Below are positions 1 through 6,273 of a DNA stretch of 7,844 bases, one piece after another (positions within the stretch are counted from its first letter, which is position 1; each line of letters opens with the position of its first letter). Position numbers and translations under genes: made by a program. Below the pieces are notes generated by a model. That model did no database searches. It was not told the DNA's origin and worked only from the letters and a program-made list of their open reading frames with translations. Origin of the DNA: Paracoccaceae bacterium (lineage in GTDB: Bacteria > Pseudomonadota > Alphaproteobacteria > Rhodobacterales > Rhodobacteraceae); assembly GCA_011525185.1 (NCBI GenBank), contig WTIQ01000352.1:1-7844 (forward strand). The letters are read 5' to 3'.

Positions 1-1063
1 CGCTGAGACCAATCACGCCCATTTCAGGCTGCGTAAAGACCGCTGTCGGGATCAAAGCGTGATCTACGGGTGTTGGCTTGCCCCGAAAGACTGTATCGAC
101 AAATGCCATTGCCTCGTGAATAGCAACTGGTGTGAGATTGACACGATTTGTCACATCTCCAAGCGCAAAGATCGAAGGGATGTTCGTTTGAGAATAGTCA
201 TCCACCTTGATTTCACCCGCGGCACCCATCTCGACACCAACATCATCAGTGATAAGTCCCTGCGTATTTGGCAGTCTGCCCGTTGCAAACATGATCGCAC
301 CAAATTCACGGGTCTCGCCATCCGTATCTGTCACTCGGACACCCGTTTCTATTTTTTCAATCTTCGCGGCATTCACGCCACAGCGCAGGTCAATACCACG
401 CGACATCATTTCAGAAGCAACAATATTCCGAGCTTCATCGTCGAAACCGCGCAGGATCTGTTCACCTCTGTAATATTGCGCTGTCTCCACCCCTAAGCCA
501 TTCATAACCCCTGCAAATTCGCTGGCAATATACCCGCCGCCGATGATCAGGATCGACTTCGGCAGCTCTTGAAAGTGGAACATATCGTTAGAGGTAAGCG
601 CATGTTCTACACCTTCGATTTGAGGCAAAACTGGCGTGCCACCGGTGGCGAGCAAGATATGTTGAGCTGTTTTGCGCTGACCATCGGCGAGCTCGACTGT
701 ATGAGGGCCCACAACCCTCGCTCTTTGTGAATAGGTGGTGACCTCCGTTTTATCGAGTAGGCCCAAATAAACACCTTCCAAACGATCCAACTCAAGATCA
801 AGCTTGTCGTGAAACCGAGACCAGTTAAAGCTCGGCTCTTCGATATCCCAACCATACCCACGCGCTTCGGGCACAAAATGAGATGTATCACTGGCAAAAA
901 CCATTAACTTTTTGGGAACACATCCACGAATGACGCAGGTGCCACCGTATCGATCCTCTTCGGCCAGTGCGACCCGCGCACCCGTTTCACCTGCCGCTGT
1001 GCGTGCAGCACGAACGCCCCCTGACCCACCACCAATAACAAAAAGATCATAATCGAAAGCCAT
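1..1063 (-). CDS. gor: Glutathione-disulfide reductase, N-terminal 354 codons (3' end outside window)
   Basis: This is an FAD-dependent class I pyridine nucleotide-disulfide oxidoreductase that reduces oxidised glutathione with NADPH in the cytoplasm. Reading leftwards from ATG at 1063-1061 gives 354 uninterrupted codons up to the edge. Visible parts are the FAD-binding GGGSGG (residues 11-16), the redox-active disulfide in GGTCVIRGCVPKK (Cys43 and Cys48), the ATGG segment (139-142), the NADPH-binding GGGYIASEFAG (175-185), and the FAD-contacting ALGDV (300-304). Arg199 and Arg205, six residues apart in YYRGEQILRGFD, match the arginine pair that gives E. coli Gor its NADPH preference, which argues against dihydrolipoamide dehydrogenase. 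The C-terminal dimerisation domain with the catalytic His-Glu pair is missing because of the window edge. The start overlaps the rpiA stop as TAATG, with GGAGAG just upstream as ribosome binding site, so the pair is probably translationally coupled. CVIRGC in place of the E. coli-type CVNVGC is a known subtype variation. Confidence 0.96.
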   Translation of the reverse strand, partial: MAFDYDLFVIGGGSGGVRAARTAAGETGARVALAEEDRYGGTCVIRGCVPKKLMVFASDTSHFVPEARGYGWDIEEPSFNWSRFHDKLDLELDRLEGVYLGLLDKTEVTTYSQRARVVGPHTVELADGQRKTAQHILLATGGTPVLPQIEGVEHALTSNDMFHFQELPKSILIIGGGYIASEFAGVMNGLGVETAQYYRGEQILRGFDDEARNIVASEMMSRGIDLRCGVNAAKIEKIETGVRVTDTDGETREFGAIMFATGRLPNTQGLITDDVGVEMGAAGEIKVDDYSQTNIPSIFALGDVTNRVNLTPVAIHEAMAFVDTVFRGKPTPVDHALIPTAVFTQPEMGVIGLS

Positions 1064-1848
1064 TATAACTCTCCAATATCTGAAAATAGATTGGTGATTT
1101 CATCGGTCTGCTCTGTAACAACTTTACCTCCTGCCATACGGCGGATCATAACGATGCCACTTTCATGTCCAATAATCGTCTGGCGGCACATATCAACAAA
1201 TAGCCCGTTTTCAACAACGCCAGGGATCAGGTTCAGTTCACACGTCAAATCGGATGCATTGGTGATCATCTTTAAATGAAGATCAAAGATATTGTTACCT
1301 TCATCTGTTACAAAAACTTGCTCGTCTCTTTTGCGCAAAACAACTTGCACGTCTTTATAACCAGATTGCTCCAACAGGCTCTCAATTGCAGCCAGAGTCG
1401 CACCACGCCCAAAGGGGATGACCTCTACAGGCAGTGGAAACTGCCCAAGAGCTTCCACATTCTTGGACGGATCGGCAATTACGATCATTTCCGCACTTGC
1501 TTTTGCTACAATTTTTTCACGTAAAAGCGCGCCGCCACCGCCCTTTATCAATTCAAAGGCGTTATTAACCTCGTCAGTCCCATCGATTGTGAGATCAAGA
1601 TGACCAACCTCGTCCAAAGTGCTTAGGTTAAGGCCCAGCTCACTGGCGAGTTGAGCGGTTTCCTCGGAGGTCGGCACACCGACGAAACTCAACTGTTCAT
1701 TCTTCACGCGTTCGGCCAAGCATCTGACAAGCCAAGCGGCTGTGCTGCCTGTACCCAGTCCAACCTTCATGCCATTTTTGACCATTTTGGCTGCGTGCCG
1801 TGAGGCTGCATATTTTGCGCGCTCGGACCCCGTTTTTGGCTTTATCAT
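1063..1848 (-). CDS. rpiA: Ribose-5-phosphate isomerase A
   Basis: This cytoplasmic enzyme interconverts ribose 5-phosphate and ribulose 5-phosphate in the non-oxidative pentose phosphate pathway. The 261-residue product has the RpiA signatures: the phosphate-binding GLGTGSTA (residues 30-37), DGTDE (89-93) and IKGGGGALLREKI (101-113). Asp89, Asp92, Lys102 and Glu111 keep the spacing of the E. coli catalytic set Asp81, Asp84, Lys94 and Glu103. The length is somewhat above the E. coli protein (219 residues), mainly through a longer C-terminal half. The frame stays open for 22 codons further upstream to an ATG at 1914. I chose the ATG at 1848 because a good Shine-Dalgarno (GAGG, 1854-1857) lies five bases before it and because the extra residues look non-conserved. 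The gene is first in a minus-strand pair with gor and shares one base with it. Together they tie pentose phosphate metabolism to NADPH-dependent glutathione reduction. Confidence 0.96.
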   Translation of the reverse strand: MIKPKTGSERAKYAASRHAAKMVKNGMKVGLGTGSTAAWLVRCLAERVKNEQLSFVGVPTSEETAQLASELGLNLSTLDEVGHLDLTIDGTDEVNNAFELIKGGGGALLREKIVAKASAEMIVIADPSKNVEALGQFPLPVEVIPFGRGATLAAIESLLEQSGYKDVQVVLRKRDEQVFVTDEGNNIFDLHLKMITNASDLTCELNLIPGVVENGLFVDMCRQTIIGHESGIVMIRRMAGGKVVTEQTDEITNLFSDIGEL

Positions 1849-1853
1849 ACCTA

Positions 1854-1857
1854 CCTC
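1854..1857 (-). promoter_or_regulatory. Ribosome binding site deciding the rpiA start
   Basis: On the minus strand GAGG lies five bases before the ATG at 1848-1846 (context AGTGAGGTAGGTATG). This supports the internal ATG over the longer open frame that begins at 1914. Confidence 0.7.
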
Positions 1858-1915
1858 ACTTACTGTGCGCGATATATAAGCGATCCAAACATGATGTGCG
1901 AGAGCCATTGGCAAA

Positions 1916-1964
1916 GTTTCTTGTCATATGTGCGAAAAACATCGCGCTCAGGGGGACAAGAAAC
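1916..1964. repeat. Perfect 10-bp inverted repeat with 29-base spacer
   Basis: GTTTCTTGTC at 1916-1925 is exactly mirrored by GACAAGAAAC at 1955-1964. The arms do not extend further in either direction. Located upstream of rpiA in a shared promoter region, they could be two half-operators about four helical turns apart (centre to centre 39 bases), or a chance pairing. The spacer is too long for a typical terminator hairpin and no T-run follows. Confidence 0.45.
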
Positions 1965-2062
1965 AGATAACGCGAAGAACGACCTCTGCATAACGCCACT
2001 TCCCTTTAGAAATGAGGGCCGCAGCTGCCTCATGTAGGGGCGAGCATGCATTGTCGGAACCT

Positions 2063-2090
2063 TTGAGAATTTCCCGCAACGTTCTTAAAT
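2063..2090 (+). promoter_or_regulatory. Candidate sigma70-type promoter for GST-sdaA
   Basis: TTGAGA (2063-2068) matches five of six bases of the -35 consensus. TTAAAT (2085-2090), 16 bases later, matches four of six of the -10 consensus. Transcription would start at about 2096-2099, leaving a leader of roughly 90 bases before the GST start codon. This is a consensus match by eye only, with no experimental or comparative support. Confidence 0.35.
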
Positions 2091-2094
2091 AGCA

Positions 2095-2104
2095 ATCACG
2101 TGAT
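2095..2104. promoter_or_regulatory. 10-bp perfect palindrome at the predicted transcription start (possible operator)
   Basis: ATCACGTGAT reads identically on both strands. It sits immediately after the candidate -10 box at 2085-2090, where a dimeric repressor could block initiation. No regulator gene is next to it and the bound factor, if any, is unknown. Confidence 0.3.
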
Positions 2105-2188
2105 GTTTTGAAGAAAGAATGAGACATTTCATTGCGTAAACAGTCGCATTCGTCCTGTCTTGGACATGCAAATCCAGTATACGGCCTT

Positions 2189-2881
2189 ATGCTTTACAGA
2201 TTGCATTATGCCCCCGATAACGCATCGCTGATTGTGCGCCTTGCCCTGCTCGAGTTAGAGCAGCCGTTTGAAACCATTCTTGTGGATCGACGACTTAAGG
2301 CTCAAAAAAGCTCAAAATACTTAAAGCTCAATCCAAACGGTCTTATCCCCGTCTTAGAGGCTGGCGATCAAAAGATTTTCGAAACGGGCGCAATTCTATT
2401 ATGGCTCTGTGAACAGCATGATGCTTTGGCAGGACCAAAACAGCAAAGATCGGCATTTTTGACTTGGCTATTCTGGCTGTCCAACACGCTCCACCCAGCA
2501 CTGAGATTGTTGTTTTACCCTGAGAAATATATCGACAGCGATCCTGCACATAGTATCGCGTTGAGAGATGCACAAAAACAACGTCTGACGTCGTTGATCG
2601 ATATCATTGCAGAAGAATGCAGTAACAATGATATTCTGAAATATGACGATGCGCCTAATATTTTACATTTTTATCTGTGCACCTGCCTTAGATGGCTGGC
2701 CCTGTATCCGCACGATCAAACGCAATGGTTTGAGCTGGACACTTGGCCCAATCTTAAAGCGCTCTGCGAAATGCTGGAAACCCGTGACAGCGTTCATATC
2801 GCGGCGCAGGCTGAGGGGCTTGGGCCAACAGTCTTCAGTCAACCTCACTATCCAAATCCTCCAGAAGGGTCAGCACTCTAA
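2189..2881 (+). CDS. Glutathione S-transferase family protein
   Basis: The 230-residue product has the two-domain cytosolic GST layout. An N-terminal thioredoxin-fold domain (about 1-80) begins at MLYRLHYAPDNAS. The NPNGLIPVLE segment (48-57) has the cis-proline at Pro54, and ETGAILLWL (65-73) sits where the family usually has the E-S motif that holds the gamma-glutamyl group of glutathione. A helical C-terminal domain (about 88-205) ends in a PNPPEGSAL tail. The reading frame continues upstream to a TTG at 2132, but the GST fold starts directly at the ATG at 2189. That choice stands although only a weak Shine-Dalgarno is visible. Ser13 is a candidate catalytic residue; the substrate cannot be predicted, and some family members are not conjugating enzymes. 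The stop overlaps the sdaA start as TAATG, so the two are probably one operon with coupled translation. With gor encoded divergently, a role in thiol metabolism is plausible but inferred. Confidence 0.88.
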   Translation: MLYRLHYAPDNASLIVRLALLELEQPFETILVDRRLKAQKSSKYLKLNPNGLIPVLEAGDQKIFETGAILLWLCEQHDALAGPKQQRSAFLTWLFWLSNTLHPALRLLFYPEKYIDSDPAHSIALRDAQKQRLTSLIDIIAEECSNNDILKYDDAPNILHFYLCTCLRWLALYPHDQTQWFELDTWPNLKALCEMLETRDSVHIAAQAEGLGPTVFSQPHYPNPPEGSAL

Positions 2882-4251
2882 TGTTTCTTTCCGTTTTTGA
2901 AATGTTTAAAATAGGGATTGGTCCCTCCTCCTCGCACACCATGGGTCCAATGGTGGCAGCCGCTCGCTTTCTCGATCTTATGCGCGCCTCTCCTTTTACA
3001 TTTGCAGGTGTACGTGGGAGCCTACATGGTTCGCTTGCCTTCACAGGGGTCGGGCATGCAACCGATCGTGCAACGATCCTTGGGCTTGCTGGCTTTAAGC
3101 CAGACACATATGATCACGACGCAGCGGAAACTATGCTTGAGACCATCCGCTCAACGCATAAAATTACACCTCCTGACCTCCCTACACTCGACTTTAATCC
3201 GAAGGCTGATCTGAAATTTGATTATGGCCCGAACCTTCCAGGGCATGCCAACGGAATGATTTTGATGGCCACTGACGCACAGGGGGATGTGGTTTTGAAA
3301 GAGACCTATTATTCGGTTGGTGGCGGTTTTGTCCTGACGGAGCACGAATTGCAGGCGGGTGATCAAAAAACAGAGGATGCTGTTCCATACCCATTTAAAA
3401 CGGCTCAAGAAATGCTGAGCATGGCGGAACGTTCAGGAAAATCCATCGCTGCAATGAAACGCTCAAACGAATTGGCGCTTCTGGAATATGATAAACTAAG
3501 TTCTGGTCTGAGCCGAATTTGGCAAGTGATGTCCGATTGTATTGAACGCGGTCTCTCCCGCGATGGGGTTTTGCCTGGTGGCTTAAATGTAAAACGGCGA
3601 GCCAAAGGAATTTATGACGCCTTGCAAGCGGAACGGGGCACAAACCAAAGCGCACCACATACAATCAATGACTGGATGAGTGTTTATGCAATGGCAGTAA
3701 ACGAAGAAAATGCAGCCGGTGGGCAAGTGGTGACTGCACCCACAAATGGAGCATCAGGCGTCTTGCCCGCAGTCCTGCGCTACTACCTAGACCATGTCCC
3801 AGGCGCAAGCGCGTCTCAAATCGACGATTTCTTGCTCACAGCGGCGGCAATCGGAGGGTTGATCAAAGAAAATGCCTCAATCAGTGGGGCCGAGGCTGGC
3901 TGTCAAGCCGAGGTTGGTGGCGCAAGCGCTATGGCCGCCGCGGGACTTTGCGCAGCCCTTGGCGGAACGCCTGCGCAGATCGAAAATGCAGCTGAGATTG
4001 CGCTTGAGCATCACCTTGGAATGACCTGTGATCCGGTGAAAGGACTTGTTCAGGTCCCTTGTATTGAACGAAACGGTCTCGGGGCGGTCAAATCTGTTGC
4101 CGCGGCAAGTCTAGCCCTGCGCGGAGACGGCACTCATCTCGTTCCACTTGATGCCTGTATTGAAACCCTGCGGCAAACTGGTGCAGATATGAGCCATAAA
4201 TACAAAGAAACGTCGCTCGGTGGCTTGGCGGTGAATGTTCCAAACTGCTAG
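2881..4251 (+). CDS. sdaA: L-serine dehydratase (L-serine ammonia-lyase), iron-sulfur type
   Basis: This oxygen-sensitive [4Fe-4S] enzyme deaminates L-serine to pyruvate and ammonia in the cytoplasm. At 456 residues it has the single-chain architecture of E. coli SdaA: an N-terminal allosteric serine-binding (beta) domain starting with MFLSVFEMFKIGIGPSSSHT, with GHATDRATILGLAG at 58-71, and a C-terminal catalytic alpha domain. Cluster ligands are visible as Cys341 (AGCQAEVG), Cys383 (MTCDP) and Cys394 (QVPCIERN). The last residue is Cys456. In the Legionella pneumophila enzyme the corresponding cysteines are 343, 385, 396 and 458, where the C-terminal one reaches into the active site as the fourth ligand. 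The same spacing (42, 11, 62) is kept here. The ATG shares its first base with the GST stop codon, and AAGGG lies about eleven bases upstream. A 39-base gap separates it from the next gene, a membrane transporter, which may be read through from the same promoter. No terminator is visible in that gap. Confidence 0.96.
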   Translation: MFLSVFEMFKIGIGPSSSHTMGPMVAAARFLDLMRASPFTFAGVRGSLHGSLAFTGVGHATDRATILGLAGFKPDTYDHDAAETMLETIRSTHKITPPDLPTLDFNPKADLKFDYGPNLPGHANGMILMATDAQGDVVLKETYYSVGGGFVLTEHELQAGDQKTEDAVPYPFKTAQEMLSMAERSGKSIAAMKRSNELALLEYDKLSSGLSRIWQVMSDCIERGLSRDGVLPGGLNVKRRAKGIYDALQAERGTNQSAPHTINDWMSVYAMAVNEENAAGGQVVTAPTNGASGVLPAVLRYYLDHVPGASASQIDDFLLTAAAIGGLIKENASISGAEAGCQAEVGGASAMAAAGLCAALGGTPAQIENAAEIALEHHLGMTCDPVKGLVQVPCIERNGLGAVKSVAAASLALRGDGTHLVPLDACIETLRQTGADMSHKYKETSLGGLAVNVPNC

Positions 4252-4290
4252 CCTTCAGGAATATGAGAGTGAAATAAGCGAAATGGCACA

Positions 4291-5208
4291 ATGTCCTTTG
4301 TAACGGATCAGAAGGAAGACGTGGAAAACACCGTCTTTAAAGGCGTTGTTTTGATGATAGCGTTTTGCTTTGTTGTGCCTCTCTTGGATGTCTTTTCTAA
4401 ACTCGCTGCAGCGCAAGTCCCTGTTGCAGAAATTGCGACTGCACGTTTTATCCTACAAGTCGCATTCATGCTGCCTGTCATGATCTATATGAAGCGCACC
4501 TTTAAACTCGAGAGAAGACTCATTTCTAGACTGTTTTTACGCGCTGTTTTTCTTTTGATATCGACCTTCTTCTTTGTCCTTGCCATATCGGTTATGCCAA
4601 TCGCGGATGCGCTTGCAATTGTCTTTGTTGAGCCATTTATTATTTTGTTTTTGGCTTGGGTCTTATTTAATGAAAAGGTCGGCATGAGGCGAATAAGCGC
4701 AAGCCTTGTCGGGTTCTTGGGTGTTTTGCTGGTCATTCAACCAAGTTTCGCAAATTTTGGTTATATTGCGTTCTATCCCCTAGGTGTTGCGTTTACCTTT
4801 GCCTGTTACATGCTCATTACGCGTCATCTTTCAACCGAAATTGACCCAATTTCAATGCAGTTTCACACCGCTGCGCTTGGCAGTCTCATTTGTATTCCTA
4901 TCCTAATCGCGGGATCAGCTCTTGAGATGGGCGCACTCACCCCAATTTGGCCAGACCCTATATTTCTTTTGTGGCTGCTTGGCGTTGGCTTTTTCGCGAG
5001 TGTCTCGCATCTTTTGATGACCCTCGCTTTGCAAAATGCACCCTCTGCAACACTTGCGCCTTTGCATTATCTTGAGCTCATAATGGCTGGATTTTTAGGG
5101 TATATCGTCTTTTCTGATATACCCAATCCAATGGCACTCATGGGTATGCTGATCGTGGTACTTAGTGGTTTATATGTGGTCTTTCGCGAACGTCAGTTAA
5201 ATGATTGA
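4291..5208 (+). CDS. EamA/DMT-family transporter, first of two tandem paralogues
   Basis: This is a 305-residue inner-membrane protein of the drug/metabolite transporter superfamily with about ten predicted transmembrane helices (roughly 17-36, 46-66, 82-102, 105-125, 135-150, 155-176, 191-211, 222-243, 252-275 and 280-299). It shows the inverted two-repeat pattern of EamA domains. Marker segments are FVEPFIILFLAWVLFNEKV (112-130), GFLGVLLVIQP (141-151) at the end of the first repeat, and HYLELIMAGFLGYIVFSDIPN (259-279) in the second. The short charged N-terminus before helix 1 supports the ATG at 4291, although no clear Shine-Dalgarno precedes it. DMT proteins export or import amino acids, nucleotide sugars, vitamins or other metabolites, and the substrate cannot be read from sequence. 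Its place 39 bases after sdaA makes a link to serine or related amino acids possible, by position only. Confidence 0.9.
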   Translation: MSFVTDQKEDVENTVFKGVVLMIAFCFVVPLLDVFSKLAAAQVPVAEIATARFILQVAFMLPVMIYMKRTFKLERRLISRLFLRAVFLLISTFFFVLAISVMPIADALAIVFVEPFIILFLAWVLFNEKVGMRRISASLVGFLGVLLVIQPSFANFGYIAFYPLGVAFTFACYMLITRHLSTEIDPISMQFHTAALGSLICIPILIAGSALEMGALTPIWPDPIFLLWLLGVGFFASVSHLLMTLALQNAPSATLAPLHYLELIMAGFLGYIVFSDIPNPMALMGMLIVVLSGLYVVFRERQLND

Positions 5209-5298
5209 GGTTTTGGATATTATTGTAAATACTCGTAAAACGCTATCATTTAAATAATTTTTCTTGCATAAGGTGTTCATTCGCAATAGCTTCTAATA

Positions 5299-6273
5299 AT
5301 GAAAGATGACAATATTTTATATGGTATTTTTTTGATGCTGGCCTTTTGCATTTTAGCGCCAATTGGAGATGCATTAGCAAAGTCTCTGATCACAAAAACA
5401 ACCCTTATTACTCTTATTTTTTCACGATTTTTCGTTCAAACGCTTTTAATGACACCTATCACTCTGGCATTGCGAAAGCCGTTTGATTTCAGTGCTAAAA
5501 CCCTTGCGCTTTGCACGTTGCGTGTCAGTCTTATGATTGCAGCCATGATGGCAATGATTGTGGCGCTGCGGTATATGGCCTTGGCAGACGCTATTTCGAT
5601 CGCTTTCATAATGCCGTTTTTTGTCCTTATTTTGAGTCATTTTATAATGAAGGAATCTATTGCAAAACGACAAGTGTTGGCCTGCGCAATCGGTTTTGTT
5701 GGCGCCCTACTCGTGATACAGCCTGCCTTTGTTACAATTGGCTGGGCAGCAATTTTCCCCGTCTTAGCTGCTTTTTTGTTTGCAGCTTTTTTGATTGTGA
5801 CGCGAAAAATTGCCAAGACCGTTGACGCCTTTGCTTTGCAATCTGTAACAGGCGTCATAGGACTGGCCCTAATTGTGCCAACCCTATGTCTTGCCCATGT
5901 TTCAGAGCTTAACAAAATTAGCATAACATTCGGATTTTTGACAGATCCGTCATTATTCCTCTTTCTTGTCATCTTTGGCTTGAATAGCTCACTTGCGCAG
6001 TTGGCTCTGATACTCTCTTTGAAATACGCCCCTGGTTCAAAAACAGTATCGTTACAGTATTTGGAAATTCCGATTGCGGTCTTGATTGGCATTTTCGTCT
6101 TTAGTGAGGTCCCAAATCTTTCTGCGCTAATTGGCATGTGCTTGATTGCAGGCGCAGGCCTTCTTAGTCTGCTGAAACAGGAGGCCAAGCGACCGTCCGC
6201 TCCAACGCAGCTAAAACAGCCCCAGCATAGTCTACGGGCAAGAAACACAGCATCTTCGAAGACTCTGGCCTAA
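5299..6273 (+). CDS. EamA/DMT-family transporter, second of two tandem paralogues
   Basis: This 324-residue membrane protein has the same ten-helix EamA plan as the preceding gene and aligns with it along its length. Examples are YGIFLMLAFCILAPIGDALAK against KGVVLMIAFCFVVPLLDVFSK, GFVGALLVIQP against GFLGVLLVIQP, and QYLEIPIAVLIGIFVFSEVPN against HYLELIMAGFLGYIVFSDIPN. The pair therefore looks like an old tandem duplication, or two related genes brought together. A hydrophilic tail of about 32 residues after the last helix (from about Lys293, rich in Lys, Gln, Ser and Thr) has no counterpart in the first paralogue. It is encoded opposite the 3' end of the thiamine pyrophosphokinase gene. The 5' part and the 90-base gap before it are strikingly AT-rich, with no visible Shine-Dalgarno, so the start is less certain. 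The substrate is unknown; adjacency to a thiamine kinase hints at a thiamine-related cargo, but this is a guess. Confidence 0.88.
   Translation: MKDDNILYGIFLMLAFCILAPIGDALAKSLITKTTLITLIFSRFFVQTLLMTPITLALRKPFDFSAKTLALCTLRVSLMIAAMMAMIVALRYMALADAISIAFIMPFFVLILSHFIMKESIAKRQVLACAIGFVGALLVIQPAFVTIGWAAIFPVLAAFLFAAFLIVTRKIAKTVDAFALQSVTGVIGLALIVPTLCLAHVSELNKISITFGFLTDPSLFLFLVIFGLNSSLAQLALILSLKYAPGSKTVSLQYLEIPIAVLIGIFVFSEVPNLSALIGMCLIAGAGLLSLLKQEAKRPSAPTQLKQPQHSLRARNTASSKTLA

Larger units (their letters stand above)
1849..2188. promoter_or_regulatory. Divergent intergenic region between rpiA-gor and GST-sdaA
   Basis: About 340 bases have no convincing gene. They must hold the promoters of both outward-facing operons. 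The region contains a 10-bp inverted repeat (1916-1925 and 1955-1964), a weak 6-bp hairpin (ATGAGG at 2012-2017 with CCTCAT at 2028-2033, 10-base loop, no T-run on the plus strand), a candidate rightward promoter (2063-2090) and a 10-bp palindrome (2095-2104). The rpiA-side promoter is not clear. An AT-rich TATATA stretch at 1872-1877 could serve as its -10, but I find no good -35 at the right distance. A 63-codon minus-strand frame (1860-2051) overlaps the region and shows no recognisable protein features. Confidence 0.6.

Noticed and set aside
1..10. CTGAGA near the left edge, resembling part of a TPP riboswitch
   Set aside because: It lies inside the gor coding region, lacks the other conserved THI-box segments and is not near the thiamine gene's 5' end.
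59..496. 145-codon plus-strand open frame
   Set aside because: It lies antisense to gor, whose FAD and NADPH motifs are intact on the minus strand through this whole stretch.
2012..2033. 6-bp hairpin ATGAGG/CCTCAT in the intergenic region
   Set aside because: Short stem with a ten-base loop and no T-run on the plus strand; not convincing as terminator or structured RNA.
1860..2051. 63-codon minus-strand open frame upstream of rpiA
   Set aside because: No recognisable domain, no clear ribosome binding site, and it covers the promoter region of rpiA. Most likely chance.
2119..2139. Six-codon leader-type frame (ATG to TAA) after an AAGAAAG stretch
   Set aside because: Too short to judge, no attenuator hairpin follows it, and no run of serine or other regulatory codons is present.
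5209..5298. Promoter-like boxes in the gap before the second DMT gene (for example TTGTAA at 5223-5228 and TATCAT at 5244-5249)
   Set aside because: The spacing is only 15 bases, and in so AT-rich a stretch such matches arise easily. No specific promoter can be supported.
5637..6248. 203-codon minus-strand open frame
   Set aside because: Shadow of the second DMT transporter; no motif of its own, and it partly overlaps the thiamine pyrophosphokinase end in another frame.
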